Below, in pieces: positions 1-6,972 of a stretch of 26,821 nucleotides of DNA. The position numbers and the translations under genes are program-made. The stretch is from the NCBI GenBank assembly GCA_934249265.1, contig CAKQKQ010000017.1:1-26821 (forward strand). The letters run 5' to 3'. Every line of letters begins with the position of its first letter. Positions within the stretch are counted from its first letter, which is position 1. Origin of the DNA: an uncultured Clostridia bacterium (GTDB lineage: Bacteria; Bacillota; Clostridia; Christensenellales; Borkfalkiaceae). Below the pieces are notes generated by a model. The model searched no databases and was not told the DNA's origin. It saw only the letters and a program-made list of their open reading frames with translations.

Positions 1-1
1 C

Positions 2-439
2 GCTCAACTCGGCGGCGTTGCTTCTATGCTTGCAAACCTCATCAAGGAAAAGACGGGTTTCAAGACGAGAGGTATCGAACTTAGTCTTATGCAAAGATGC
101 GGCGCGCACCTTGCTTCTAAAGTTGACGTTGAAGAGACGTTCGAGGCTGGCCGCGAGGCTGTTAAGGCTGCAGTTGCGGGCGAAACCGATAAAATGGTTT
201 GCTATGAAAGAGCGCAAGGCGAAGAATATAAATGCAATTACAAACTTCTTCCGCTCGAACTTGCCGCAAACACCGAAAAGACTGTTCCGCTTGAATGGAT
301 AACCAACAACGGCACTTACATTTCCGACGAGTACGTAAAATATGCGCTTCCCCTTATTCAAGGCGACGCTAAAGCACCGCTTGAAGACGGTTTGCCGAGA
401 TTTGCTCATCTTAAAAAAGTGCTTGTAGAAAAACTTTAA
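2..439 (+). CDS. pfp: PPi-dependent 6-phosphofructokinase, C-terminal part (5' end outside window)
   Basis: This open frame enters from the left edge and encodes about 145 residues. It matches the C-terminal third of pyrophosphate-dependent phosphofructokinase, which phosphorylates fructose 6-phosphate with PPi in glycolysis or gluconeogenesis in the cytoplasm. Recognisable segments are RGIELSLMQRCGAHLASK, followed by the EAGREAVKAAVAGETDKMV helix region, and then YALPLIQGD near the C-terminus, all typical of the long PPi-PFK group. The ATG at base 26 is internal to the domain, because the upstream codons (AQLGGVAS) are also conserved-looking, so the gene is cut by the window and not truncated. 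A strong terminator follows. The catalytic N-terminal half is not visible, so PPi against ATP use is inferred from family resemblance. Confidence 0.85.
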   Translation, partial: AQLGGVASMLANLIKEKTGFKTRGIELSLMQRCGAHLASKVDVEETFEAGREAVKAAVAGETDKMVCYERAQGEEYKCNYKLLPLELAANTEKTVPLEWITNNGTYISDEYVKYALPLIQGDAKAPLEDGLPRFAHLKKVLVEKL

Positions 440-520
440 TTAAATGTTTTCGCCGCTTAAAGATTGAATAAATTTAAAACGGCGAATAGACTGAAAGTTT
501 TTATATAAAATTAAAATTAC

Positions 521-553
521 GGAAAAAAGTCCGACTCGTTTCGGACTTTTTTG
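521..553 (+). terminator. Rho-independent terminator of the phosphofructokinase gene
   Basis: A perfect 12-bp stem (AAAAAAGTCCGA with TCGGACTTTTTT) closes a 6-nt CTCGTT loop and ends in a T run. It lies 80 bp after the stop codon at 439. The A/T flanks mean it could also work on the minus strand, but no minus-strand gene ends here. Confidence 0.9.
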
Positions 554-705
554 CTTGTTTATTAAAAGCCGATTTTTAAGTGATTTGCAGTTACGTCGCT
601 ATTATGTAGCGAGTATGTTGCAGTTGTATTGCGGCTAAATTTGGACGAAAAGCGTATTGAAAATTGCCTTGTATCGATGAGTGCAATTTTAATCATGTTG
701 TCACG

Positions 706-735
706 TTTACAATATACGTATTATGTAAAAATGAC
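706..735 (+). repeat. REP-like TACGTA palindrome, copy A
   Basis: TTTAC and GTAAA arms surround a central ATACGTAT, and the palindrome is followed by an A run and GACA. Similar copies occur at 6837, 8004 and 13876. It lies between the pfp terminator and the 148-bp elements. Confidence 0.6.
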
Positions 736-810
736 ATTTTAGCGACGTTTTGTAGTGTTTTGCGGTGTTTTATGTTGGCACAGTCGCATAATATTTGCGC
801 GCGGCATAAT

Positions 811-958
811 ATAAACTAAAAGAAGTAAATTTTTTGACTAAAGTCAAAATCTTTCAAGTCCTTGCGGACTTTCGCAAAAATATAAAATTTTTGCACTTCT
901 TAGTATGTAAAATGCGAAATTGTAAACCCTTGCAAGCAAGTTTCCAATTTCTTATATT
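811..958 (+). repeat. 148-bp structured repeat element, copy 1
   Basis: The unit starts ATAAACTAAAAGAAGTAAA and ends CAATTTCTTATATT. It has short terminal inverted repeats (TATAAGAA-type; the left one is imperfect in this copy) and four internal hairpins: TTTTGAC/GTCAAAA, AAGTCC/GGACTT, GCAAAAA/TTTTTGC and GAAATTGtAAAC/GTTTcCAATTTC. It is directly followed by copy 2 with an exact 148-bp period. No ORF is inside, so it is MITE-like or encodes a structured RNA. Confidence 0.85.
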
Positions 959-1106
959 ATAAACTATAAGAAATAAATCTTTCGGCTAAAGCCAAAATCT
1001 TTCAAGTCCTTGCGGGCTTTCGCAAAAATATAAAATTTTTGCACTTCTAAGTATGTAAAATGCGAAATTGTAAACCCTTGCAAGCAAGTTTCCAATTTCT
1101 TATATT
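959..1106 (+). repeat. 148-bp structured repeat element, copy 2 (tandem)
   Basis: This is a direct tandem copy of 811-958, nearly identical except in hairpin 1 (GGC/GCC replaces GAC/GTC) and hairpin 2 (a T-G wobble replaces T-A). The start of a third unit (ATAACTATAAGAAGTAA) follows at 1107-1123 and then diverges into the leader of the next gene. Confidence 0.85.
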
Positions 1107-1282
1107 ATAACTATAAGAAGTAATTTTTTATTTAAAGGGAAAACTTCACGAAAAAAGTTTGCGGAAAATTTGACGTAAAATGTTCGACGGCAATAACGTG
1201 ACAATGAAATATAGATTTGAATGTTGACGGCAAAAGAAAAATTAAGAGTAAGTAAGGTAAATGGAAAAAGGGAGTAATTATT

Positions 1283-2332
1283 ATGCTTGAAAATTTAAAA
1301 GAATATTTTACCGACCAACACGTCGTAAGTACGTTTGCCGGTGTGTTGGTTTTGATATTTTTAGGGTACGTTTTACGCAAGAAAAATGTTTTTACTTCCG
1401 CAACCAAAGACGTGCTTACGACAATTTTGCTTAAATTGGCTGTTCCGTGCATTGCGTTCAATTCTTTCATGACCGAATTCAACAAGGGTATGATATCGGT
1501 GCAAATCGCCTCGTTTTTCATTTCGGCGGCGGCATACGCGTTGACGGTTCTTATCACAAGATTAATTTTCCGCAAATTAGGTAAAGAAAAGGCGCAAGTC
1601 CTTTCAATAATATCGGCGTTGGGTCAACTTACTTTGTTTTCGCTTCCCGTGCTAAAAGCCTTGTTTGACGGCAACGACGCCGAGGCGATGATTACCGTAA
1701 ACACCGTAACGATAAACTTCCGTATTATGACGTACGTATATTCTTATTTGATTATTTCGGGCTTAAAATTCGACAAGCAGTCAATTAAAAGTTCGGTAAA
1801 AACGATTTGTTTAAACCCAATAGTAATAGCCATGTTTGCGGGACTTGTAATATATTTATTGCAAGATGTCGTGCCGAGCGTAACGGTTGGCGGAAAAACT
1901 CATTCGGCAATAAGAATAGACCTTTATTGTCCGCCTTTGTATTCGCCGATAAAAACGCTTGCATCGCTTGTGAGCCCGCTTGCGATGCTTTTGACGGGCG
2001 TTATTTGCGGCGGTTATGACCTTAAAAAGGTGTTAAAACAAAAATTGTATTATTTAGTTGCTTTTATAAGGACGGTTTTAGTTCCGCTCATGGTTTTGGG
2101 ACTTGCGTGCGCAACTCAATTTATTTTCAACGTGGGTTTTACCGAATATTCTTTGACGGCTCTTGTAATAAGTTTCGGCGCGCCCGTGTCGGCGGTAATT
2201 TGCGCGTACTCGGTAAAATATCAAAGGGAAGAAGAGTTTGTTTCGGGCACTTTGGTTATATCGGTGCTGTTCAGTTTAATAAGCGTGCCTATGCTCGGAT
2301 TTTTGTGCCGAGTGGTTTGCAGAGCGTTTTAA
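1283..2332 (+). CDS. AEC (auxin efflux carrier) family membrane transporter
   Basis: The 349-residue protein is almost entirely hydrophobic, with about ten predicted membrane segments in two halves. That fits the AEC/Mem_trans family (PF03547), whose bacterial members export or import organic acids such as malate and related anions. Family-like features are the first helix (VLVLIFLGYVLRKK), the following LLKLAVPCIAFNSF segment with its conserved proline, and a C-terminal half with FGAPVSAVICAYSVKY. The start is set by AAAGGGAG eight bases upstream of the ATG. The gene stands alone, preceded by the tandem repeats and followed by a tRNA unit, so the context does not identify the substrate. Family assignment is fairly secure, substrate unknown. 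Confidence 0.8.
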   Translation: MLENLKEYFTDQHVVSTFAGVLVLIFLGYVLRKKNVFTSATKDVLTTILLKLAVPCIAFNSFMTEFNKGMISVQIASFFISAAAYALTVLITRLIFRKLGKEKAQVLSIISALGQLTLFSLPVLKALFDGNDAEAMITVNTVTINFRIMTYVYSYLIISGLKFDKQSIKSSVKTICLNPIVIAMFAGLVIYLLQDVVPSVTVGGKTHSAIRIDLYCPPLYSPIKTLASLVSPLAMLLTGVICGGYDLKKVLKQKLYYLVAFIRTVLVPLMVLGLACATQFIFNVGFTEYSLTALVISFGAPVSAVICAYSVKYQREEEFVSGTLVISVLFSLISVPMLGFLCRVVCRAF

Positions 2333-2551
2333 AGTAGATGAGTATTACGTTTGCGGCGCGCACAAAAACGGCGGTTTTGCTTGGCGGTAGAGCGCATACG
2401 AAACACAAAAAAATTAATAATCGAATTATCGACATATAAAAAATCACTTAATAAATTGATTCATATTGCTTTTCAATGGTTTATAATGAGGCGAGAAATA
2501 CGCCCGAAAACAAGAAAAATTAAGAAAATTTATAAAAAGTGCTTTATATGC

Positions 2552-2580
2552 TTGACTTAATCGTTTGTTTTTAGTAAAAT
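2552..2580 (+). promoter_or_regulatory. Promoter of the tRNA-Pro gene
   Basis: TTGACT (2552-2557), a 17-bp spacer and TAAAAT (2575-2580) match a sigma-A promoter. Transcription would begin near 2587, about 37 bases before the mature tRNA end. Confidence 0.75.
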
Positions 2581-2623
2581 CATATAGCAGGTTTGAAATT
2601 GAGGTTTCGCTTGCTAAAATTGT

Positions 2624-2699
2624 CGGGGTATAGCGCAGTTGGTAGCGCGCTTGTCTGGGGGGCAAGAGGTCGCGAGTTCAAGTCTCGCTACTCCGACCA
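2624..2699 (+). tRNA. tRNA-Pro (anticodon GGG)
   Basis: The 76-nt sequence folds as a complete cloverleaf. The acceptor stem is CGGGGTA/TACTCCG with one G-T pair, the D stem GCGC/GCGC, the anticodon stem CTTGT/GCAAG with loop CTGGGGG (anticodon GGG), and the T stem GCGAG/CTCGC with loop TTCAAGT. The CCA end is encoded. It reads CCC and, by wobble, CCU proline codons. It forms a single-gene transcription unit with its own promoter and terminator. Confidence 0.95.
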
Positions 2700-2724
2700 T
2701 ATTTAGGCGATTATATTATTGCCG

Positions 2725-2757
2725 CAAAAATCCCTTGTTTTACAAGGGATTTTTGTT
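2725..2757 (+). terminator. Terminator of the tRNA-Pro transcript
   Basis: A stem CAAAAATCCCTTG / CAAGGGATTTTTG with a TTTTA-type loop ends in a T-rich tract, 25 bases after the tRNA CCA end. Confidence 0.9.
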
Positions 2758-2783
2758 TTATATAGATAAATCGATAAATGTTT

Positions 2784-2934
2784 TATAATATAAGAAATTG
2801 GAAACTTGCTCGCAAGGGTTTACAATTTCGCATTTTACATACTTAGAAGTGCAAAAACATTGTGTTTTTGCATAAGTCCGCAAGGACTTGAAATATTTTG
2901 GCTTTAGCCAAAAGGTTTACTTCTTATAGTTTAA
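2784..2934 (-). repeat. 148-bp structured repeat element, copy 3 (inverted)
   Basis: The reverse complement matches the tandem copies at 811-1106 along their whole length, including both ends. Hairpin 1 is TTTTGGC/GCCAAAA and hairpin 3 is lengthened to GCAAAAAC/GTTTTTGC with a changed loop, so pairing is kept while sequence varies. It sits directly after the tRNA terminator. Confidence 0.85.
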
Positions 2935-3217
2935 TACTCAAACAAATCGACAAGCGTTTTATTTTATATTCGTTTTATATTAAACAATATATTTTATAAA
3001 CAAAGCGGTACGTTTTGAGATTAATTTTATAAAATCGCAAAAAAGTTTAATATGCTTTAAACAAAACGTATTTGCAAGATATTTGATAAAACGCCGCAAA
3101 AAAACAAAATAGGCAATGAAAAGGGTAGAAAAAGGTAAAAAAGATAAAATAGGCAAAGATAAGAAAGGTAAAGATAAACTAAGCAACGAAAGTGATAAAA
3201 AGAGTATAAAATGGCAT
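2935..3217. other. Gene-free AT-rich stretch with purine-rich tract
   Basis: From about 3104 to 3217 the plus strand is strongly purine-rich (A and G runs) with AAAATAGGCAA occurring twice (near 3107 and 3145). A Lys-rich open frame across it looks like a composition artefact. Nothing else was recognised between the repeat copy and the HU terminator. Confidence 0.5.
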
Positions 3218-3267
3218 AGAAAAAGCCGTCGCGCAAATGATTTTAAATCAAAATTTGCGCGACGGCT
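3218..3267 (-). terminator. Terminator of the HU gene
   Basis: Read on the minus strand, AGCCGTCGCGCAAAT pairs perfectly with ATTTGCGCGACGGCT (15 bp) across a 14-nt loop and runs into TTTTT. It begins about 20 bases after the HU stop codon. Confidence 0.92.
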
Positions 3268-3287
3268 AAATAATTATTTAATTTTAA

Positions 3288-3563
3288 TTATTTATTGAAC
3301 AAATCTTTATACGATTTGCTGAATTTAGCAACGGGAGATTTGCAAGCCTCGATTTTTACTTTTTCGCCCGTCAACGGATTTACGCCGTCTCTCTCGTTTT
3401 TCTCCTTAAGGTTAAACGTTGCAAAGCCCGAAATGTGGATATATTCGCCGTTTTGCAAGCAGTCGGTAAGGGTGTCGACGAAAGCGACAAAATTGTTTTC
3501 CGCTTCTTTGATGGTTACGCCGAGTTTGTCGGCATACGCTCTGATAAATTCACTTTTGTTCAT
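3288..3563 (-). CDS. hup: HU-family histone-like DNA-binding protein
   Basis: The 91-residue protein has the usual HU length and layout. It opens with MNKSEFIRAYADKLG, has a helical dimerisation region, and then the beta arm core ISGFATFNLKEKNERDGVNPLTGEKVKIEA, where GFATF and NPxTGE are family hallmarks. HU bends and compacts DNA and supports replication and repair in the nucleoid. I chose the ATG at 3563 because the protein then begins exactly like HU. GGAGG at 3577-3581 is 13 bases upstream, longer than usual but the only good site. The frame stays open to 3611 but those residues do not fit the family. It is a single-gene unit with its own promoter (3653-3680) and terminator, and lies divergent to the next gene. 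Confidence 0.93.
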   Translation of the reverse strand: MNKSEFIRAYADKLGVTIKEAENNFVAFVDTLTDCLQNGEYIHISGFATFNLKEKNERDGVNPLTGEKVKIEACKSPVAKFSKSYKDLFNK

Positions 3564-3652
3564 AATGTCTTCGTGTCCTCCAATACATATATTGTTTAAT
3601 TTACGGCACAATAGTATTGCCTTACTATTTTAAATTGCCTTATTGCTAATAA

Positions 3653-3680
3653 ATTATAACATATTTTTAGGAAAAATCAA
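3653..3680 (-). promoter_or_regulatory. Promoter of the HU gene
   Basis: On the minus strand, TTGATT (3675-3680), a 16-bp spacer and a perfect TATAAT (3653-3658) lie about 90 bases upstream of the HU start. Confidence 0.75.
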
Positions 3681-3852
3681 GGGTTTTTTAAAAATTTTTA
3701 GCGTATATACACAAATATTTTTTCTCGTTATATACTTCGCCGTTTTTGCCGCCATAATCGGATAAAAAACGACAAATGTTTAGCCGCTACTTAATAGACC
3801 TAAAAGCCGCTATTTTATGCGTTTTTATAAGCCTATAAAAAATGCAAAAGTA

Positions 3853-3881
3853 TTGACAAAATATATAATTTATTTTATAAT
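3853..3881 (+). promoter_or_regulatory. Perfect consensus sigma-A promoter
   Basis: TTGACA (3853-3858), a 17-bp AT-rich spacer and TATAAT (3876-3881) match the consensus at all 12 positions. It drives the membrane protein starting at 3934, with a leader of roughly 45 bases. The rest of the 3564-3933 gap holds only this promoter, the HU promoter and AT-rich DNA. Confidence 0.85.
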
Positions 3882-3933
3882 TTTATAGATAAACGTTTAA
3901 CATAAAATATTATTGACAAAAGGACGGCGCGTT

Positions 3934-4518
3934 ATGGAAGAACTTAATTTTTACCCCGACATAGAATACAACAAGCAAAAACGCAAGCATTATTATATTT
4001 TCTTGTTGCTTGCCTTTGTTTTTGTGTGCGGCTTCGGCTTTGCCTTTATAATAATGGGTGGCGCAACTTTGTATTTGGGAATAACTTTAATTGTGGTGTT
4101 TATGCTTTTGCTTTTGACTTTGCCAAAGGCAATGAAAAATTATCCTGTTTTAAACGACGCCGTGCTTGCTATAGGCGGCGACGGGCTTAAAATCAACGGA
4201 GTCGAGGTAAAATATTCCGATATAAAACTCGTAAGGACAACGTGTTTCGTGCCTTCCGTCGGCGATGCAAACGATAATCTTGCGTACTTTGAAAGGTGCG
4301 TCAAAAAACCTATCGACGACGACTTTACGGGCAGTTTTGACGTATACGTATTGAGTAAAGACGGCAAAAAAGAGGTTGTTCATTACTGCGTGGTGGCGAA
4401 ATGCAACGCCGCTTTGCAAGCGATGGTTGACTTTGGTTTTGAAAAATATACGCTCGCTTTTTCGCAAAACAGAAATTATAAAGAAGCAGAGTACAAACTT
4501 AAAAAGTCGGCGCAATAA
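3934..4518 (+). CDS. Uncharacterised two-helix membrane protein with a possible PH-like domain
   Basis: The 194-residue protein begins MEELNFYPDIEYNKQKRKHYY and has two membrane helices at about residues 24-47 and 49-68. A cytoplasmic beta-rich domain follows (about 80-185) that reads like the bacterial PH-type fold seen behind paired helices: VLAIGGDGLKINGVEVKYSD, then alternating strands, then a final helix. That fold is a guess from pattern, not a confirmed family. The ATG at 3934 is chosen over the in-frame TTG at 3913 because AAAAGGA lies nine bases before it. It follows a perfect consensus promoter, so it may be well expressed. No terminator was seen after it; a 20-bp tandem repeat follows. 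Confidence 0.65.
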   Translation: MEELNFYPDIEYNKQKRKHYYIFLLLAFVFVCGFGFAFIIMGGATLYLGITLIVVFMLLLLTLPKAMKNYPVLNDAVLAIGGDGLKINGVEVKYSDIKLVRTTCFVPSVGDANDNLAYFERCVKKPIDDDFTGSFDVYVLSKDGKKEVVHYCVVAKCNAALQAMVDFGFEKYTLAFSQNRNYKEAEYKLKKSAQ

Positions 4519-4621
4519 TTTTTGAAATAACGCTTGTGACAACGCTTTTAGTAGCATGTGATACGGCGAAATAAATCGCTCGGTAAATAGTTGATAATTT
4601 GATAAATAGTTCGGTAAATCG

Positions 4622-4695
4622 GGCAACGCCGAAAGGAATAAGGCAACGCCGAAAGGAATAAGGCAACGCCGAAGCGAATGAGGCAATGTCAACGC
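4622..4695. repeat. 20-bp tandem repeat, about 3.5 units
   Basis: The unit GGCAACGCCGAAAGGAATAA occurs exactly at 4622-4641 and 4642-4661, then with changes at 4662-4681, and a partial degenerate unit follows (GGCAATGTCAACGC). It lies between two membrane protein genes and is more GC-rich than its surroundings. Confidence 0.85.
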
Positions 4696-4742
4696 TAAAA
4701 ATTACTTTACAAAAATAAAAAACATTTAATAAGGCTATACAA

Positions 4743-4982
4743 ATGGGAAAATATAAAGAAGAATTTTCGATAATATTGCTGTCGGCGATATGCTCGTTGT
4801 TTGCGCTTGTATACATTTTTTATGCGGTCGTACAAAAGAAATTCGGCGTAATTTTGATACTTGCGATAGCGATGCTTGCAGTCGGCGCGGTAATGATTAT
4901 CATGGAAATAAATATATTGAAAAACAAAATAAACGGTAAAACCGACACGCCAAATGGCGGCGATGATTTGGAGGAAAAATAA
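4743..4982 (+). CDS. Small membrane protein, two helices, function unknown
   Basis: The 79-residue protein has two hydrophobic segments (about residues 8-30 and 34-55), a short basic stretch and an acidic tail (GGDDLEEK). No family is recognised. Its stop codon overlaps the ATG of the metallo-hydrolase gene by one base (TAATG), so the two are probably translationally coupled. Its own ribosome site is weak (AAGGC, 9 bases upstream), while the GGAGG for the next gene lies inside its last codons. That arrangement supports its being a real coding frame. Confidence 0.6.
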   Translation: MGKYKEEFSIILLSAICSLFALVYIFYAVVQKKFGVILILAIAMLAVGAVMIIMEINILKNKINGKTDTPNGGDDLEEK

Positions 4983-5815
4983 TGGAAATAAAATTTTTAG
5001 GTACGGCGGCGTATGAGGGCGTGCCCGCACCGTTTTGCAGATGCGCTACTTGTAAAAAGGCGTTAAGGACGGGAGGAAGAAATATTCGCACCCGTTCGCA
5101 AGCACTTATCAACGACGATTTGTTGATAGATTTCAACCCCGATACCGTGGTGCATTACCAAACTTACGCTTTCGATTGGGAAAAAATCAACGATTGTTTA
5201 ATCACGCACTCGCACAGCGACCATTTGTACGTGGACGACGTGGCTATCGCCAAAGATTGTTATACTCACCAACATAAGAAACTCAATTTCTACTCGGGCA
5301 AGGCGGGGTATGATATGCTTAAAAGCGTAATCGACGACCCCGGAATGAAAAACGGCGCAAGCGTAACGCTTGTAAAACACGGCGATAAATTTAAAATAAA
5401 CGGCGGCAAATATACCGTTACGGCATATGATGCCAACCATGCAAAAGACACTTCACCTTTGTTCTACGCGATAGAAGATAAAGAGGGCAAAAGGTTGTTG
5501 TATGCGCACGACACGGGTTGGTTTTCAAACGAAACGTGGGATTTGCTTGAAAAAACGGGCAAATTCGATTTTGTCTCGCTCGATTGCACGGGTTGTAACG
5601 TGGGCGGCGCAAATTGGACGGATCACCATATGGGGCTTAAAACCGACTTAAAAGTCATTGAAAAAATGAAAAAATTAGGCATTGCCGACGATAAAACGAT
5701 TTTTGTTGTCAACCATTTTTCGCACAACGGCGGTCAAACTTATGACGAACTTGTGCCCGACGCCGAAAAGCACGGCATAATCGTGTCTTACGACGGACTT
5801 GAAATAGATTTTTAA
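4982..5815 (+). CDS. PhnP-like metallo-beta-lactamase-fold phosphodiesterase
   Basis: The 277-residue protein is a cytoplasmic MBL-fold hydrolase. It carries the metal-binding motif HSHSDH at residues 76-81, a later metal-site Asp in LLYAHDTG, and a C-terminal His in VVNHFSHN. The N-terminal C-x-C-x2-C cluster (Cys19, Cys21, Cys24) and the ending SYDGLEIDF closely resemble PhnP, the phosphoribosyl cyclic phosphate phosphodiesterase of the C-P lyase pathway, where the Cys cluster binds a structural zinc. No other phosphonate genes are nearby, so here it may act on another cyclic nucleotide or phosphodiester. A strong GGAGG sits eight bases before the ATG, inside the preceding gene, whose stop it overlaps. 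Fold assignment is secure, substrate is inference. Confidence 0.85.
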   Translation: MEIKFLGTAAYEGVPAPFCRCATCKKALRTGGRNIRTRSQALINDDLLIDFNPDTVVHYQTYAFDWEKINDCLITHSHSDHLYVDDVAIAKDCYTHQHKKLNFYSGKAGYDMLKSVIDDPGMKNGASVTLVKHGDKFKINGGKYTVTAYDANHAKDTSPLFYAIEDKEGKRLLYAHDTGWFSNETWDLLEKTGKFDFVSLDCTGCNVGGANWTDHHMGLKTDLKVIEKMKKLGIADDKTIFVVNHFSHNGGQTYDELVPDAEKHGIIVSYDGLEIDF

Positions 5816-5831
5816 TTTGCCGATTAAACAA

Positions 5832-5860
5832 TTTCAACACTATTGACTTGAGTGTTGAAA
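5832..5860 (+). terminator. Hairpin after the PhnP-like gene, possible weak terminator
   Basis: A perfect 10-bp stem, TTTCAACACT/AGTGTTGAAA with a 9-nt loop, lies 17 bases after the stop. The following bases are A-rich instead of a T run, so termination is uncertain; it may instead protect the mRNA end. Confidence 0.4.
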
Positions 5861-5950
5861 GTTAAAAAAATTTTATTAAATAAAACGCGAAATAATTTTA
5901 TAAAATAAAGTTGTTTTAAAAAATCGTTTACAACAATTTTACATTGTGGT

Positions 5951-6000
5951 ATATTATAAGAAATTGGAAACTTGCTTGCAAGGATTTACAATTTCGCATA
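5951..6000 (-). repeat. Fragment of the 148-bp element (right end)
   Basis: ATTATAAGAAATTGGAAAC through ACAATTTCGCA matches the terminal hairpin of the full copies, in the orientation of copy 3. Homology stops abruptly near 6000, where a different set of hairpins begins. Confidence 0.75.
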
Positions 6001-6242
6001 ATGCAATGTGTGTCGCAAGAAAAATTTTAATTTTAATTGTAGTTTGTTTTTTACAAACTTGAAATTTAACTTGCTTAAATTTCAACGACGCCATTACAAT
6101 ACTTGACACAAATTAATATTAATTTTGCAAAAGGCGTACGCCTTTTGCTTGCGCTTAAAAACCGCAAGCAAAAATATCTTGACGGTAAAAAAGTATGTTT
6201 TTTGCGGAATTAAATAAAAAAACAAAAAAACGGAGGAATCAC
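6001..6242. other. Hairpin cluster in the leader of the 157-aa protein gene
   Basis: Successive hairpins are AGTTTGT/ACAAACT (6041-6059), TTGAAATTTAA/TTAAATTTCAA (6059-6085, 11-bp perfect stem, CTTGC loop), a 22-bp perfect palindrome (6127-6148) and CTTGCG/CGCAAG just after it. No ORF or recognised riboswitch is present, and no convincing promoter was found. Confidence 0.6.
6127..6173. repeat. Palindrome-plus-hairpin element, copy 1
   Basis: A perfect 22-bp palindrome with GCAAAAGG / CCTTTTGC arms around CGTACG is followed at once by a hairpin whose 5' arm overlaps the palindrome's 3' arm (TTTTGCTTGCG pairing with CGCAAGCAAAA). The two foldings exclude each other. The same layout occurs at 15676-15716. 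Confidence 0.65.
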
Positions 6243-6716
6243 ATGAAAAAATTTTTTAATCGCAAAAACACCACAATCGTCATCGTTTTCGCTTTGATGC
6301 TCGTGCTCAACATAGTTATGTTGTGTTTGCCCGCTTTCGGCACATACAAGGGCAGTGTAAAATCGGACAACTCGACGACTACTTACACCGTTGAATACAA
6401 AGGCAACGACGAAATTAAATGGGCATATGCTATTAAGATTGGAAATAGTGAGAGTAAAAATTCGGGAACGTCTAACGTAAAGTATAACGCTACTGATAAA
6501 GCATGGGAAGAAAGCACCACAACTATAAAAATCACCAAAAGAAATTCTGTGTTTGCGCATACTTACTATAGCATGCTTAACGGAGAAGTTAAAGTAACTT
6601 CTGCTTTGGCGATCGTTTTGCAAGTTGTGTTTGCGGTTGGTTACGTGGTTTGCGTTGTGCTTGTTGTTTTAGGAAACAAAAAGGGCGGCTTTAAACGCAA
6701 GAAATCAAGAAGATAA
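6243..6716 (+). CDS. Uncharacterised membrane protein, two helices flanking an external domain
   Basis: The 157-residue protein has a membrane helix at about residues 8-32, a polar Ser/Thr/Lys-rich region of about 90 residues, a second helix at about 123-147 and a strongly basic tail (KKGGFKRKKSRR). The basic ends suggest both termini are cytoplasmic and the middle is outside. No family is recognised. The ATG at 6243 is chosen over an in-frame start 16 codons earlier because GGAGG lies seven bases before it. It is a single gene closed by a good terminator, and it is convergent with the zinc-ribbon protein gene. Confidence 0.6.
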   Translation: MKKFFNRKNTTIVIVFALMLVLNIVMLCLPAFGTYKGSVKSDNSTTTYTVEYKGNDEIKWAYAIKIGNSESKNSGTSNVKYNATDKAWEESTTTIKITKRNSVFAHTYYSMLNGEVKVTSALAIVLQVVFAVGYVVCVVLVVLGNKKGGFKRKKSRR

Positions 6717-6738
6717 TTTAATTTAAAAAATAAAAAAT

Positions 6739-6768
6739 AAAAGGTTTGCTTTTTGGCAAACCTTTTTA
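6739..6768 (+). terminator. Rho-independent terminator after the 157-aa membrane protein
   Basis: GGTTTGC/GCAAACC, extended by A/T pairs on the outside, closes a TTTTTG loop and ends in a T run. Confidence 0.88.
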
Positions 6769-6800
6769 AATTATCGAATATTTTTAAGTTGTTGTGATTT

Positions 6801-6868
6801 TATAAACAACTTGTTCAATTTGTCTCAATTTTCCGCTTTTACACAATACGTATTATGCAAAAAAGACA
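6801..6868 (+). repeat. REP-like TACGTA palindrome, copy B with conserved left flank
   Basis: The core is TTTTACACAATACGTATTATGCAAAA-like, with AATACGTATT at the centre, followed by GACA. The 35 bases before it align with those before copy C (TATAAAC..CTTGTT..TTTTCCG). It lies between the 3' ends of two convergent genes. Confidence 0.65.
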
Positions 6869-6972
6869 AAAAATTAATTAAAAGCGACTAAACAAAAGCG
6901 TTAAATTTGGGTTTGAATTGTGGTTTTGCGCCAAATAAAGCGGCTGGCAAGTTGGGGTAAGTAAAAAATTGT

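Larger units (their letters stand above)
554..1282. other. 729-bp gene-free gap with palindrome and tandem elements
   Basis: No convincing coding frame exists here. The gap holds a REP-like palindrome at 706-729, two tandem 148-bp structured elements at 811-1106, and the first few bases of a third element start (1107-1125). The last 150 bases form the leader of the AEC transporter gene; no clear -35/-10 pair was found in them. Confidence 0.7.

Noticed and set aside
18..302. 94-codon open frame at the left edge
   Set aside because: It overlaps the clear phosphofructokinase frame in another phase, and its protein is Arg/Leu-rich with no family features.
811..1125. CRISPR array
   Set aside because: The 148-bp units are tandem with no variable spacers and no cas genes are present; the unit is far longer than a CRISPR repeat.
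2338..2560. Short frames after the AEC transporter gene
   Set aside because: They lack ribosome sites and run into the tRNA promoter; the composition looks random and Lys/Ile-rich.
3116..3298. 60-aa Lys-rich frame on the plus strand
   Set aside because: It comes from a purine-rich tract and reads through the HU terminator hairpin and the end of the HU gene.
3564..3611. Longer N-terminus for HU
   Set aside because: The extra residues do not fit HU, which starts precisely with MNKSEF-type sequence; the ribosome site at 3577-3581 lies inside the longer frame.
4622..4695. CRISPR array or coding repeat
   Set aside because: The 20-bp units abut without spacers and no frame through them has a start signal.
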